Shown here: positions 1 to 8,810 of the stretch, piece by piece
How the letters are laid out: each line of letters opens with the position of its first letter
Position numbering within the stretch: the stretch's first letter is position 1
Origin: Cytobacillus sp. NJ13
GTDB lineage: Bacteria; Bacillota; Bacilli; Bacillales; Cytobacillaceae
Assembly: GCA_030348385.1 (NCBI GenBank)
Contig: JAUCFP010000006.1
Location: 4,925,501-4,989,500, forward strand
DNA length: 64,000 bases
Direction: 5' to 3'
The notes under the pieces: model-generated
Databases searched by the model: none
The model's input: the letters and a program-made list of their open reading frames with translations, nothing else
Told to the model about the DNA's origin: nothing
Program-made: the position numbers and the translations under genes

Positions 1-1
1 T

Positions 2-1201
2 TTGCAAATACCTGCAAATATTACTCTTTTTGAAGGGCAGCAGCTGGACATTGCAAAGGCAGAAGCAGTGTCGGCTGGACTGTCCATAGATAATACAAGT
101 GTTTCACTTAAGGAAGATAACCATTCGATATCGCTTCATGCAAATGAAAATGGAAAAAATGAAATGCTTCTCGAGCTGGCAGGATTTCCGATAAAGAAAG
201 TTGATGTTAACGTTTTAAAAGATTTTAAAGTAATTCCAGGAGGCCAATCGATCGGGGTTAAACTGAATACAGTAGGCGTGTTAGTAGTTGGACACCATCA
301 GATTAATACGGCTGAAGGAAAAGCTTCGCCAGGCGAAACAGCCGGAATAAAAATAGGGGATATCATTACAGAAATCAATGGAAAGAAGATAGAAAAAATG
401 TCAGATGTTGCTCCCTTTGTTCAAGAAGCAGGCAAAAGCGGCAATCCGCTCCAAATCATCGTAAGCCGTGAAAGCGGGAAGGTGAAAACTGAGCTGACTC
501 CCTTAAAAGAAAACGGGGAAGAAACCTATAAGCTTGGATTATATATACGTGACTCTGCAGCAGGCATTGGGACGATGACTTTCTATCACCCGGAATCGAA
601 AAAATATGGAGCACTCGGCCATGTTATTTCGGATATGGATACAAAGAAGCCAATTGTGGTTGAAGACGGACAAATTGTCAGATCGACTGTAACTTCAATT
701 GAAAAAGGCAGCAATGGCAATCCCGGTGAAAAACTTGCACGTTTTTCCTCTGATAAAGAAATAATCGGGAATATTGTCAGGAACAGTCCTTTCGGAATAT
801 TTGGGGAATTAAACCGGGATATGAAGAACGGAATTTTTGACAAACCGATGCCTATAGCCTTATCCCATCAGGTAAAAGAGGGAGCTGCCCAAATTTTAAC
901 TGTGGTCGACAATGATGAAGTACAATTGTTCGATATAGAAATTGTCAGTACGATTCCGCAGAAGTTTCCGGCAACAAAAGGAATGGTCATTAAAGTGACG
1001 GATCAGAAGCTGCTTAATAAAACAGGCGGCATAGTCCAGGGGATGAGCGGAAGCCCGATTATCCAGGATGGCAAGATTATTGGAGCAGTGACACATGTAT
1101 TTGTAAACGACCCTACTTCAGGATATGGTGTCCATATTGAATGGATGCTAAATGAAGCAGGGATCGATATATATGAAAAAGCTGAAGAAAAAGCATCCTA
1201 A
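2..1201 (+). CDS. spoIVB: SpoIVB sporulation serine peptidase, 5'-truncated by window edge
   Basis: Intercompartmental signalling protease of sporulation. SpoIVB is secreted from the forespore and triggers pro-sigma-K processing by SpoIVFB. The visible 399 residues lack only the N-terminus of a roughly 426-residue family, including its membrane anchor; the TTG at position 2 is internal, not the start. A PDZ domain lies at about residues 70-160 ([14 protein letters not shown], then [13 protein letters not shown]). The peptidase part contains the [11 protein letters not shown] segment with the presumed catalytic His at visible residue 207, and GMSGSP with the nucleophile Ser at 349. It ends directly upstream of spo0A, the conserved Bacillus order. 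No defect is visible. Confidence 0.96.
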   Translation: MQIPANITLFEGQQLDIAKAEAVSAGLSIDNTSVSLKEDNHSISLHANENGKNEMLLELAGFPIKKVDVNVLKDFKVIPGGQSIGVKLNTVGVLVVGHHQINTAEGKASPGETAGIKIGDIITEINGKKIEKMSDVAPFVQEAGKSGNPLQIIVSRESGKVKTELTPLKENGEETYKLGLYIRDSAAGIGTMTFYHPESKKYGALGHVISDMDTKKPIVVEDGQIVRSTVTSIEKGSNGNPGEKLARFSSDKEIIGNIVRNSPFGIFGELNRDMKNGIFDKPMPIALSHQVKEGAAQILTVVDNDEVQLFDIEIVSTIPQKFPATKGMVIKVTDQKLLNKTGGIVQGMSGSPIIQDGKIIGAVTHVFVNDPTSGYGVHIEWMLNEAGIDIYEKAEEKAS

Positions 1202-1223
1202 TACTTGAATGGATCAGGAAAAC

Positions 1224-1256
1224 GGCGGGGAATAGTCCCGTCTTTTTCTTTTTTTG
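1224..1256 (+). terminator. intrinsic terminator after spoIVB
   Basis: Stem GGCGGG (1224-1229) pairs with CCCGTC (1237-1242, one G-U pair) and is followed by a T-rich run. It lies 22 bases after the spoIVB stop, so spo0A depends mainly on its own promoter. Confidence 0.75.
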
Positions 1257-1283
1257 TGGTAAAATGAGCGTGCATAAAGTTTT

Positions 1284-1290
1284 TTCGACA
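1284..1290 (-). promoter_or_regulatory. 0A box (Spo0A-P binding heptamer)
   Basis: TTCGACA is the exact reverse complement of the 0A box TGTCGAA. A near match, GGTCGAA, lies at 1325-1331. In B. subtilis several such boxes upstream of spo0A mediate autoregulation; here they lie 110-230 bases before the promoter and gene. Confidence 0.6.
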
Positions 1291-1394
1291 AAAATACATG
1301 AATTGCAAAGAGTGTGACGAAATCGGTCGAAAACAGAAGAAAACAAAAGAATAAATGAGGTTTAGTTGGTTTTTTAAGAAAATTTCAAAAAAGT

Positions 1395-1423
1395 AGAGGA
1401 ATTTTTGTTGCATTGTCGAATTT
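1395..1423 (+). promoter_or_regulatory. sigma-H promoter of spo0A overlapping a perfect 0A box
   Basis: AGAGGAATT (1395-1403) matches the sigma-H -35 consensus RnAGGAwWW. GTCGAATTT (1415-1423) matches the -10 consensus RnnGAATww, with an 11-base spacer. A perfect 0A box TGTCGAA (1414-1420) overlaps the -10, the arrangement expected for phosphorelay feedback on spo0A. Positions are seen directly; function is inferred from the B. subtilis locus. Confidence 0.75.
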
Positions 1424-1514
1424 CTCATTTAGAATAGAAAATAGATATCAAAAAGAGCGTGTTCGAAAATGAACATTCATTAAAGAGACCTAATTGGACC
1501 GAGGAGGAAAGTAA

Positions 1515-2303
1515 GTGAAAAAAATAAAAGTTTGTGTTGTGGATGATAATAGGGAACTGGTCGGGCTTTTGGAGGAATATATATCTTCCCAGGAAGACAT
1601 GGAAGTTGCCGGTGTTGCTCATAATGGACAGGATTGCCTCGAAATATTAGAGCAGACACAGCCCGACGTTCTTGTATTGGATATCATCATGCCTCACTTG
1701 GATGGACTTGCTGTACTCGAAAAAATGAGAGATTTAAATTTGAATTCACTCCCTAATGTCATCATGCTTACTGCATTCGGCCAGGAAGATGTTACCAAGA
1801 AGGCAGTGGATTTGGGAGCTTCTTACTTTATCCTTAAACCATTTGACATGGACAATTTGGCAAGCCATATACGTCAGGTCAGCGGAAAATCAAATTCATT
1901 TCTCCGCAAGCCTGCTCCATCTTACCGTCCTCAGGCAGAAGCAAAGCCTAAGAACCTGGATGCCAGCATCACCAGCATCATCCATGAAATTGGTGTTCCT
2001 GCCCATATTAAAGGATACTTATATCTCCGTGAAGCAATTTCAATGGTGTACAATGATATAGAACTTCTCGGTTCCATTACAAAAGTGCTTTACCCTGATA
2101 TAGCTAAGAAGTTTAATACTACGGCAAGCCGTGTGGAGCGTGCAATCCGCCATGCGATTGAAGTTGCGTGGAGCCGCGGTAATATTGATTCCATTTCCTC
2201 TCTTTTTGGATATACAGTCAGCATGACAAAAGCAAAGCCAACCAACTCAGAATTTATTGCAATGGTTGCAGATAAGCTGCGTCTGGAGCACAAAGCTTCT
2301 TGA
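1515..2303 (+). CDS. spo0A: Spo0A, sporulation master response regulator
   Basis: Phosphorelay-controlled transcription factor that starts sporulation by binding 0A boxes. The 262-residue protein has an N-terminal receiver domain with acidic residues D10/D11, the phosphoacceptor D56 in VLVLDIIM, the switch Thr in MLTAFG and Lys in ILKPF. A variable linker (about 130-150) leads to the C-terminal effector domain, which runs to LRLEHKAS and includes the DNA-binding segment [18 protein letters not shown]. The GTG start at 1515 is chosen because AGGAGGAAAG precedes it and the protein begins like B. subtilis Spo0A. Own sigma-H promoter upstream and strong terminators downstream suggest a single-gene unit. 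Confidence 0.98.
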   Translation: MKKIKVCVVDDNRELVGLLEEYISSQEDMEVAGVAHNGQDCLEILEQTQPDVLVLDIIMPHLDGLAVLEKMRDLNLNSLPNVIMLTAFGQEDVTKKAVDLGASYFILKPFDMDNLASHIRQVSGKSNSFLRKPAPSYRPQAEAKPKNLDASITSIIHEIGVPAHIKGYLYLREAISMVYNDIELLGSITKVLYPDIAKKFNTTASRVERAIRHAIEVAWSRGNIDSISSLFGYTVSMTKAKPTNSEFIAMVADKLRLEHKAS

Positions 2304-2344
2304 AAGGGTAAGGACTTATAACAAAATCATTTATTTATTTTGCT

Positions 2345-2367
2345 GCGCTCCTTATGGGGCGTTTTTT
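2345..2367 (+). terminator. intrinsic terminator after spo0A
   Basis: Stem GCGCTCC (2345-2351) with GGGGCGT (2356-2362), loop TTAT, followed by TTTTTT. Confidence 0.8.
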
Positions 2368-2394
2368 ATTACCCCTCAAAACTCAGCGGAAACA

Positions 2395-2432
2395 AAAAAG
2401 TTCAGTTTGAAATTTTTCAAACTGAACTTTTT
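2395..2432. terminator. bidirectional terminator between spo0A and the minus-strand pair
   Basis: A 17-bp perfect stem is formed by an A-run plus GTTCAGTTTGAA (2400-2411) and its complement at 2416-2432, loop ATTT. A-run and T-run flank it symmetrically, so it can stop transcription from both sides, as expected between convergent genes. Confidence 0.85.
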
Positions 2433-2458
2433 AAAAGATTAGATATAGGATTTCTAAA

Positions 2459-2592
2459 TTTAGATAACTGTCTAGCTCCAGGTGCCATCGGCTCGAGGTC
2501 ATAAGCCAATCCGGCCAAAAGGTTAAAGAACAACCTTTCAGCCGGCTCGTCTTATGCTTGTCGCCGATAGGCGGGCACCTTCCGCTTTTCTT
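2459..2592 (+). repeat. dispersed palindromic repeat, copy 1 (long form)
   Basis: Long, nested imperfect hairpin bounded by TAACTGTCTAGCTCCAG on the left and CCTTCCGCTTTTCTT on the right. Outer arms GGTGCC/GGCACC and ATCGGC/GCCGAT enclose CATAAG/CTTATG and CCGGC/GCCGG. Related copies occur at about 5334, 35143, 42660, 51826 and 59956. It carries no ORF. It could be a MITE-like or REP-like element. Confidence 0.75.
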
Positions 2593-2594
2593 AT

Positions 2595-2735
2595 TTATTT
2601 CTTTTCTTCTTTCTCAAGCTCAATCATCTTTTGAATTAGAATGTGCTGAGGCATGTGCATGATTTGCTCAAGAGGAAGATTTAGTTTTTCAGCAAGCTTT
2701 AATGCTGTTTCCGGTGATATCTGCAGCGGCTTCAC
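2595..2735 (-). CDS. YycC-like small protein (46 aa)
   Basis: Small ORF with a GTG start, preceded on its strand by a GGGGGATAAAG ribosome-binding sequence. The translation begins MKPLQISPETALKLAEKLN and continues LPLEQIMHMPQHILIQKM, then a Glu/Lys-rich tail. I recognise this as the YycC-like family of short Bacillaceae proteins, whose function is unknown. It lies 17 bases downstream of yqzF, so the two are probably co-transcribed toward the bidirectional terminator. The family assignment is from memory of its motif, not a search. Confidence 0.75.
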   Translation of the reverse strand: MKPLQISPETALKLAEKLNLPLEQIMHMPQHILIQKMIELEKEEKK

Positions 2736-2752
2736 CTTTATCCCCCACTAAC

Positions 2753-2989
2753 TTATTTGGTTTTAAAACGTTCCTGAACTTTGTTTCTCTTTCGATCGCG
2801 ATAAAGAATAAATCCTGCGATAAAGCCAAGACCTATGATTAAGAAAAGGAAACCTGAAACAAATTGAAGCCATAAATATGGAAATGGGCTTTGCAATACG
2901 CCAAAGACCATATCTCTCATTAATTTTATCCCATAGACAGCCAATATGCCTGGCAGGAGTAAAATTAATAAAGCAATTAGTCTAATCAT
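2753..2989 (-). CDS. yqzF: YqzF family membrane protein (DUF2627)
   Basis: 78 residues with two predicted membrane segments, one at about 3-22 (LIALLILLLPGILAVYGI) and one around 40-63 (FVSGFLFLIIGLGFIAGFIL), then a short basic tail RDRKRNKVQERFKTK. Size and sequence fit the DUF2627/YqzF family, found in the same place between spo0A and bkdR in Bacillus. The function is unknown. It is divergent from bkdR. Confidence 0.8.
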   Translation of the reverse strand: MIRLIALLILLLPGILAVYGIKLMRDMVFGVLQSPFPYLWLQFVSGFLFLIIGLGFIAGFILYRDRKRNKVQERFKTK

Positions 2990-3089
2990 AAAAAAATTCC
3001 CTTCAAATCGAATTACCTACCGAAATCATAAATCATTAAATAAATTTGTCAAGTACCGCTGCTGTGCTAAAATAAATTCATGAAGAATG

Positions 3090-3116
3090 TTGCACGGAAT
3101 AATGTCAATCGTGCAA
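3090..3116. promoter_or_regulatory. inverted repeat in the bkdR leader (possible BkdR autoregulatory site)
   Basis: TTGCACG (3090-3096) and CGTGCAA (3110-3116) form a perfect 7-bp inverted repeat 27 bases before the chosen bkdR start. Related TTGC/GTGC strings occur upstream of the sigma-54 promoter at 5279. Binding by BkdR is inference only. Confidence 0.35.
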
Positions 3117-3143
3117 GAATTTTCAACGAAAGCAGGTAAAACA

Positions 3144-5210
3144 ATGCAAACAGTAATGATTGTCGGTGCAGGAAAAGGCGGTACGGCCATCCTTAAAATA
3201 ATAAAAGAAACGGCTGTTCTGGATGTAAAAGCAATGGTGGATATCGATCCGGATGCTGACGGGCTTCAGATTGCCAAAGAAAGCGGCATCCCGGTTGGCA
3301 CTGATTGGCGTCATTTTATGGATCAAGATATTGATATCATTATTGAAGTTACCGGAAATGAACAAGTTTTTATCGACATCAGGGAAGCCAGAAGTAAAAA
3401 TACGGTCCTAATACCTGGAAGTGTAGCTTTTTTAATCGCAAAATTACTTGAAGAAAAGGAAGAGCTGATTTCAAAATTCAGAAATGAAACGTATAAGCAT
3501 GATTTAATTTTTAATTCGACTGATGATGGAATGATTGTAATCAATAACCTTAGTGAGATTACAGTCTTTAATCGAAGTGCGGAGAGAATGACAGGAATTA
3601 AGAGAAAAGACGCTTTAGGAAAAAAAATTAATGAAGTCATTACAGACAGCATGCTTCCCAGAGTTATGGCGACAAGGAGAATTGAAGCGAATCAGGAAAT
3701 GACTTTGGCAAATGGCCTTAAAATTATAACGACAAGAATACCGATGCTTGGAGAAAATAACGAATTAATGGGTGCATTTGCTGTTTTTAAGGACATAACA
3801 GAAGTAGTCTCGCTTGCGGAAGAAATTACGAATTTGAAAGAGATACAGACGATGCTTCAGGCGATTATTCAATCAAGTGAGGAAGCCATTTCCGTAGTTG
3901 ATGAAAATGGGAAAGGGATTTTGATTAATCCGGCATATTCCAGGCTTACCGGACTGGAAGAAGAAAAAGTGATCGGGAAGCCTGCCACAGCGGATATTTC
4001 CGAAGGTGAAAGTGTTCATATGAAGGTTCTTCAAACGAGAAGGGCGATGAGAGGTGTGGCCATGAGGGTCGGACCGAAAAGAAAGGATGTTATTGTAAAT
4101 GTTGCGCCTGTCATTGTTGATGGAAAGATAAAAGGAAGTGTGGGTGTTATTCACGACGTATCGGAAATTCAGAATCTGAACCGTGAATTAAGCCGGGCAA
4201 GACAGATTATCCGTACATTGGAAGCAAAATATTCATTTGAGGATATTATTGGAACATCTGAAGAGATGACGCTTGCAATTGAACAGGCAAGACTTGGAGC
4301 TAAAACTCCCGCTACCGTTTTGCTTAGAGGAGAATCAGGGACTGGCAAAGAATTGTTCGCCCACGCTATACATAATGCAAGCGACCGAAAATATAACAAG
4401 TTTATCAGGGTTAATTGCGCCGCATTATCAGAGTCTCTTCTCGAAAGCGAATTATTCGGCTATGAAGAGGGGGCATTCTCGGGAGCAAAAAGAGGCGGCA
4501 AACGGGGTTTGTTTGAGGAAGCTGATAAAGGCAGTATCTTTCTGGATGAAATTGGCGAGCTGACAGCTAACACTCAGGCGAAACTGCTCAGGGTTCTTCA
4601 AGAACATGAAATTACAAGAGTGGGAGGGACTAAGCCTATATCAATAGATGTTCGTGTTATTGCTGCGACCAATGTGAATTTAGAAAAAGGTATTGCAGAG
4701 GGCACCTTCAGGGAAGACTTATACTACAGGCTGAATAGAATGCCCATACATATTCCTTCATTAAGACGCAGGAAGGAGGATATTCCTCTTCTATGCAGCA
4801 GACTTATTCAAAAGATCAATCAGGAATATGGACGGAATGTAGAAGGTGTAACAGAACAAGCAGTTAATAAACTGATGGCCTATGATTGGCCGGGAAATGT
4901 GAGAGAACTTGATAATATCCTCGGCAGAGCCATTATTTTTATGAATTACAACGAAACGGAAATAGAGGAACGGCATATTCCAGATTTGATAGGTGCCAAT
5001 AATCCGTCTCCAAGCGTTGAAACAAGTGAAGAAGAACAAACTAAAACCTTAACTCAGCTGGTAGAGCAGTATGAGGCAAAAATGATCAGACAAACACTTC
5101 ACAAGCTGGATGGAAATAAAACCAAGACAGCTAAATCGCTTGGACTCTCAGTCAGGAATCTTTACTATAAATTGGAGAAATACGATATTGCAAAAGATGG
5201 CATGCAATAA
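3144..5210 (+). CDS. bkdR: BkdR, sigma-54-dependent activator of branched-chain keto-acid genes
   Basis: Enhancer-binding protein that activates the adjacent bkd operon with sigma-54. From the ATG at 3144 (preceded by GCAGG; an upstream in-frame ATG at 3087 would add 19 residues) it is 688 residues. The N-terminus is Rossmann-like ([13 protein letters not shown]), followed by two PAS-type sensor regions (about 130-360) and an AAA+ domain with Walker A GESGTGKE near residue 396. The sigma-54-contact loop reads GAFSGA (usual GAFTGA). The C-terminus is a Fis-type helix-turn-helix ([22 protein letters not shown]). Isoleucine or valine sensing is known for B. subtilis BkdR; the signal is not visible here. 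Confidence 0.95.
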   Translation: MQTVMIVGAGKGGTAILKIIKETAVLDVKAMVDIDPDADGLQIAKESGIPVGTDWRHFMDQDIDIIIEVTGNEQVFIDIREARSKNTVLIPGSVAFLIAKLLEEKEELISKFRNETYKHDLIFNSTDDGMIVINNLSEITVFNRSAERMTGIKRKDALGKKINEVITDSMLPRVMATRRIEANQEMTLANGLKIITTRIPMLGENNELMGAFAVFKDITEVVSLAEEITNLKEIQTMLQAIIQSSEEAISVVDENGKGILINPAYSRLTGLEEEKVIGKPATADISEGESVHMKVLQTRRAMRGVAMRVGPKRKDVIVNVAPVIVDGKIKGSVGVIHDVSEIQNLNRELSRARQIIRTLEAKYSFEDIIGTSEEMTLAIEQARLGAKTPATVLLRGESGTGKELFAHAIHNASDRKYNKFIRVNCAALSESLLESELFGYEEGAFSGAKRGGKRGLFEEADKGSIFLDEIGELTANTQAKLLRVLQEHEITRVGGTKPISIDVRVIAATNVNLEKGIAEGTFREDLYYRLNRMPIHIPSLRRRKEDIPLLCSRLIQKINQEYGRNVEGVTEQAVNKLMAYDWPGNVRELDNILGRAIIFMNYNETEIEERHIPDLIGANNPSPSVETSEEEQTKTLTQLVEQYEAKMIRQTLHKLDGNKTKTAKSLGLSVRNLYYKLEKYDIAKDGMQ

Positions 5211-5238
5211 ATTTCATGGTGTGCAATTATTTGCGTGC
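5203..5238. promoter_or_regulatory. candidate upstream activating sequence for BkdR
   Basis: Repeated TGCAAT strings (5203, 5222) and the inverted repeat GCAA-TTAT-TTGC (5223-5234) followed by GTGC lie about 45-75 bases upstream of the sigma-54 promoter, a plausible distance for an enhancer. Assignment to BkdR is inference. Confidence 0.4.
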
Positions 5239-5278
5239 TTTAGTCCGGTGAATAAAGCGTTTTCACAGCGTTTTTAAG

Positions 5279-5295
5279 TTGGCACACTTCTTGCA
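5279..5295 (+). promoter_or_regulatory. sigma-54 (SigL) promoter of the bkd operon
   Basis: TTGGCAC-N5-TTGCA matches the sigma-54 -24/-12 consensus at every conserved base, with GG and GC at the required spacing. It lies immediately downstream of bkdR, a sigma-54 activator, and about 125 bases before ptb. Confidence 0.93.
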
Positions 5296-5333
5296 AGTAT
5301 AATAAACGGAAGAACATCAAGAAAAAGGCGTCG

Positions 5334-5403
5334 ATTATTGTCTAGTGCAAGCAGCCTGCCCCCTCGAGGTGACGGGGGTGGGCAAGGCGCCTGCGCTTTT
5401 CTT
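5334..5403 (+). repeat. dispersed palindromic repeat, copy 2, in the bkd leader
   Basis: TTATTGTCTAGTGCAAG at the left and GCGCCTGCGCTTTTCTT at the right resemble the ends of copy 1. The inner part forms CCTGCCCCC/GGGGGTGGG-type pairing. It lies between the sigma-54 promoter and ptb and so would be transcribed in the bkd mRNA leader. Confidence 0.55.
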
Positions 5404-5420
5404 GTAAGGGGGTTGAACAG

Positions 5421-6323
5421 ATGAAATTGGATTCGCTTCTAACGAAAGCAACCCAATATGGTGAGAAAACTGTAGCCGTAGCCGCAGCGGAAGACGAAGA
5501 AGTTCTCGAAGCAGTTGCTGAAGCAATTAAGCTGAACTTAGCAAGCTTTTTATTATTCGGGGATCAGAAAAAAATCCGCGAAATCATAAATCGGAATCAT
5601 AGCACAGCAGCTGAGAGCACTAAGCTTGAAATCATTCATGCAGAATCGCCTGCATATGCTGCAGAATTGGCAGTCAGGGCTGTAAAAGAGCAGAAAGCCA
5701 ATGTGCTGATGAAGGGAAATATCCCGACTGCAGGTATTTTAAAAGCTGTCTTAAATAAAGAATTCGGCTTAAGAACAGGAAATGTTTTATCACATGTGGC
5801 TGTATTTGAGGTTCCAGGTTTTGAACGATTTACGATTGTCACTGATGCAGCCATGAATATTGCACCGGACCTCAATCAAAAAGCACAGATCCTGAAAAAT
5901 GCAGTTGAAATTGCAAGGAGCATAGGAATAGAAAAGCCTCTCGCAGCCCCGATTGCTGCAGTAGAGGTTGTTAATCCTGCTATGCAGGCAACTCTGGATG
6001 CCTCAGCATTAACTCTTATGAACCAAAGGGGCCAGATAAAAGATTGTCTTGTCGACGGTCCTCTGGCTTTGGATAATGCAATTTCATTTGAAGCGGCTGA
6101 ACATAAGGGGATCAAAAGCGAAGTTGCCGGACAGGCAGATATTTTATTAGTGCCGACTATAGAAGTTGGGAATACTTTATATAAATCACTTGTCTATTTT
6201 GCTAAAGCAAAAGTAGGAGCCGTTATTGCAGGAGCCAAAGCTCCGATCGTTCTTACTTCAAGAGCAGATTCTGCTGAAAGCAAGGTTTATTCACTGGCTT
6301 TAGCGATATGCTCAGCAAAATAA
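5421..6323 (+). CDS. ptb: phosphate butyryltransferase
   Basis: Cytoplasmic enzyme exchanging CoA for phosphate on butyryl- and branched-chain acyl-CoA, giving acyl phosphates for Buk. The 300 residues match the family length (299 in B. subtilis). The conserved LMKGNIPTAGILKAVLN segment lies at about residues 95-111 and TGNVLSHVAVFEVPGFERF at about 119-137; the C-terminus carries the VGAVIAGAKAPIVLTSRAD motif of phosphotransacetylase-like enzymes. AAGGGGGTTG precedes the ATG. It is the first gene of the sigma-54-driven bkd operon. Confidence 0.95.
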   Translation: MKLDSLLTKATQYGEKTVAVAAAEDEEVLEAVAEAIKLNLASFLLFGDQKKIREIINRNHSTAAESTKLEIIHAESPAYAAELAVRAVKEQKANVLMKGNIPTAGILKAVLNKEFGLRTGNVLSHVAVFEVPGFERFTIVTDAAMNIAPDLNQKAQILKNAVEIARSIGIEKPLAAPIAAVEVVNPAMQATLDASALTLMNQRGQIKDCLVDGPLALDNAISFEAAEHKGIKSEVAGQADILLVPTIEVGNTLYKSLVYFAKAKVGAVIAGAKAPIVLTSRADSAESKVYSLALAICSAK

Positions 6324-6429
6324 TGGATCTGATAGAAATTAATTCATTCAGCATTTTATAAATTGCAATTAAAAATTTATTAACAAAACGAACATATTAC
6401 TTTTAAAAAATCCGGGGAGGAATTATAAC

Positions 6430-7524
6430 ATGGAAATCTTCAAATACCTAGAAACTTACGATTACGAACAAGTGGTGTTTTGCCAGGACAAACAATCAGG
6501 CTTAAAAGCTATTATTGCTATTCATGATACCACTTTAGGCCCAGCACTAGGCGGTACACGCATGTGGACTTATGAATCTGAAGAAGCAGCTATTGAGGAT
6601 GCATTGCGCCTTGCACGCGGCATGACTTATAAGAATGCAGCAGCTGGTTTAAATCTTGGAGGCGGTAAAACAGTTATTATTGGAGATCCGCGCAAAGATA
6701 AAAACGAAGAAATGTTCCGTGCATTCGGACGCTATATCCAAGGTTTAAATGGACGTTACATTACTGCTGAGGACGTGGGTACTACTGTAGCTGATATGGA
6801 CCTGATCCATGAGGAAACAGACTATGTAACAGGAATTTCACCTGCTTTCGGTTCTTCTGGCAACCCTTCACCAGTTACAGCTTATGGCGTATATAGAGGA
6901 ATGAAGGCAGCAGCAAAGGCGGCATTCGGAACTGACTCTCTTGAAGGCAAAACAATTGCTGTTCAGGGTGTTGGAAACGTTGCGTTCAATCTTTGCCGCC
7001 ATCTGCATGAAGAAGGTGCACAGCTGATTGTTACGGATATAAATAAAGAAGCAGTTCAGCGTGCAGTTGAAGAGTTCGGTGCTAAAGCAGTTGAACCAAA
7101 TGAAATTTATGGAGTTGAATGCGATATTTATGCCCCTTGTGCTTTAGGTGCAACAGTTAATGATGATACAATTCCACAGCTGAAAGCAAAAGTAATCGCT
7201 GGAGCTGCCAACAATCAGCTTAAAGAAACACGCCACGGTGATTTAATCCATGAAATGGGCATCGTTTATGCTCCAGACTATGTAATTAATGCAGGCGGAG
7301 TTATTAATGTTGCAGATGAGCTGTACGGATACAACCGCGAACGTGCAATGAAAAAAGTTGAAACTGTATACAATAATATTGAAAAAGTTATTGAGATTGC
7401 TAAAAGGGATGGAATTCCGACATATAAAGCGGCTGACCGCATGGTTGAGGAAAGAATTGAAAGAATGCGTAATTCACGCGGACAATTCCTTCAAAATGGC
7501 CATCATATTCTAAGCCGCAGATAA
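6430..7524 (+). CDS. bcd: leucine (branched-chain amino acid) dehydrogenase
   Basis: NAD-dependent oxidative deamination of Leu, Ile and Val to 2-oxo acids, the substrates of the BCKDH complex encoded downstream. The 364 residues match the family. The substrate-binding segment GGTRMW is followed by the catalytic-lysine region [10 protein letters not shown], with Lys at residue 80. The C-terminal half has the NAD-binding GVGNVAF motif near 182. A strong GGGGAGGAA site precedes the ATG. The 106-base gap from ptb contains no convincing terminator, so co-transcription is likely. Confidence 0.96.
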   Translation: MEIFKYLETYDYEQVVFCQDKQSGLKAIIAIHDTTLGPALGGTRMWTYESEEAAIEDALRLARGMTYKNAAAGLNLGGGKTVIIGDPRKDKNEEMFRAFGRYIQGLNGRYITAEDVGTTVADMDLIHEETDYVTGISPAFGSSGNPSPVTAYGVYRGMKAAAKAAFGTDSLEGKTIAVQGVGNVAFNLCRHLHEEGAQLIVTDINKEAVQRAVEEFGAKAVEPNEIYGVECDIYAPCALGATVNDDTIPQLKAKVIAGAANNQLKETRHGDLIHEMGIVYAPDYVINAGGVINVADELYGYNRERAMKKVETVYNNIEKVIEIAKRDGIPTYKAADRMVEERIERMRNSRGQFLQNGHHILSRR

Positions 7525-7553
7525 GCTTCAGGGAGGACTTTCTTTCCTGGAAT

Positions 7554-7586
7554 GCAAAGCGCTGAATGGATATTCAGCGTCTTTGC
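7554..7586 (+). other. intra-operon stem-loop between bcd and buk
   Basis: GCAAAG-CGCTGAAT pairs with ATTCAGCG-T-CTTTGC (one bulged T), loop GGAT. It is followed by CTTTAAAAA rather than a clean T-run, so it looks more like an mRNA-processing or partial-attenuation hairpin than a full terminator. Confidence 0.6.
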
Positions 7587-7686
7587 CTTTAAAAACAGAT
7601 TAGAAAAAATGCAGCGGCAGATAATTGTACCTGAGTAAGAGTATGCTTTTACAAGGGAGATTTCCGCTCTTTATGGAGGTTTAAAC

Positions 7687-8796
7687 GTGCTAGAACAAGA
7701 ACATCGAATTCTCGTCATCAATCCGGGATCCACTTCAACTAAGATTGGAGTTTTCGATAATGAGATCTCTGTCCTGGAGAAGACATTGCGCCATGATGCA
7801 GATGTCATTAACTCTTATGAAAGTATTATCGATCAATATGAATTCCGCAAGCAGACCATTCTGGAAACACTGGATCATGAAGGAATCAATATCTCCAAAT
7901 TAAGTGCGGTGTGCGGCCGTGGCGGTTTGCTGCGACCGATTGAAGGAGGCACTTATTCAGTTAATGATGCAATGCTTGAGGATCTTCGTGCCGGTTATGC
8001 TGGTCAGCATGCTTCTAACCTTGGCGGAATCCTGGCATATGAGATTGCTTCGGGTTTAAATATTCCTTCGTTCATTGTCGATCCGGTTGTGGTTGATGAA
8101 TTGGATCCAATTGCCCGTATTTCAGGCTTTTCAATGATAGAAAGAAAAAGTATTTTCCATGCCTTAAATCAGAAAGCTGTCGCCAGGAGAGTAGCCAAAG
8201 AACTTGGCAAAAAGTACGAGGAGCTTAACCTGATCGTTACGCATATGGGCGGGGGTATTACTGTAGGCGCTCATAAAAAAGGCAGAGTAGTTGATGTAAA
8301 TAACGGACTTCACGGAGACGGTCCATTCAGTCCGGAACGGGCAGGTACAGTTCCTGCCGGTGATTTGGTGGGACTTTGCTACTCCGGCAGCTTTTATCGT
8401 GAAGAAGTGATGAAGAAGCTTGTTGGACAAGGCGGTCTCGTTGGTTACCTGGGAACAAATGATGCAGTAAAGGTTGAAAAGATGATTGAAAACGGAGATG
8501 AGAAAGCAAAGCTTGTCTACTCCGCAATGGCTTATCAGGTGGCTAAGGAAATCGGATCTGCCAGTGCAGTGCTTGGCGGAAAGGTTGATGCCATTATCCT
8601 TACAGGCGGTCTTGCCTATGGCAAGGACTTTGTAAAAGAAATCAGTGAGCGGATTAACTGGATTGCAGATGTTATGGTGCAGCCTGGTGAAAATGAACTG
8701 CAGGCACTCGCAGAAGGCGCTCTTCGTGTCCTCCGCGGTGAAGAGACTGAAAAAGAATATCCTGGAAAAACAGCTGGCAAAGCAGCGTTGAAATAG
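7687..8796 (+). CDS. buk: butyrate/branched-chain fatty acid kinase
   Basis: Acetokinase-family enzyme making ATP from butyryl or branched acyl phosphates produced by Ptb. It has 369 residues. The N-terminal phosphate-binding motif is [13 protein letters not shown], and the central [23 protein letters not shown] segment is diagnostic. The GTG start at 7687 follows TGGAGGTTTAAAC and the encoded start [13 protein letters not shown] fits the family. The 162-base spacer before it holds the stem-loop at 7554. The gene ends 14 bases before lpdV. Confidence 0.95.
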   Translation: MLEQEHRILVINPGSTSTKIGVFDNEISVLEKTLRHDADVINSYESIIDQYEFRKQTILETLDHEGINISKLSAVCGRGGLLRPIEGGTYSVNDAMLEDLRAGYAGQHASNLGGILAYEIASGLNIPSFIVDPVVVDELDPIARISGFSMIERKSIFHALNQKAVARRVAKELGKKYEELNLIVTHMGGGITVGAHKKGRVVDVNNGLHGDGPFSPERAGTVPAGDLVGLCYSGSFYREEVMKKLVGQGGLVGYLGTNDAVKVEKMIENGDEKAKLVYSAMAYQVAKEIGSASAVLGGKVDAIILTGGLAYGKDFVKEISERINWIADVMVQPGENELQALAEGALRVLRGEETEKEYPGKTAGKAALK

Positions 8797-8810
8797 AAGG
8801 GGGAAGCAAC

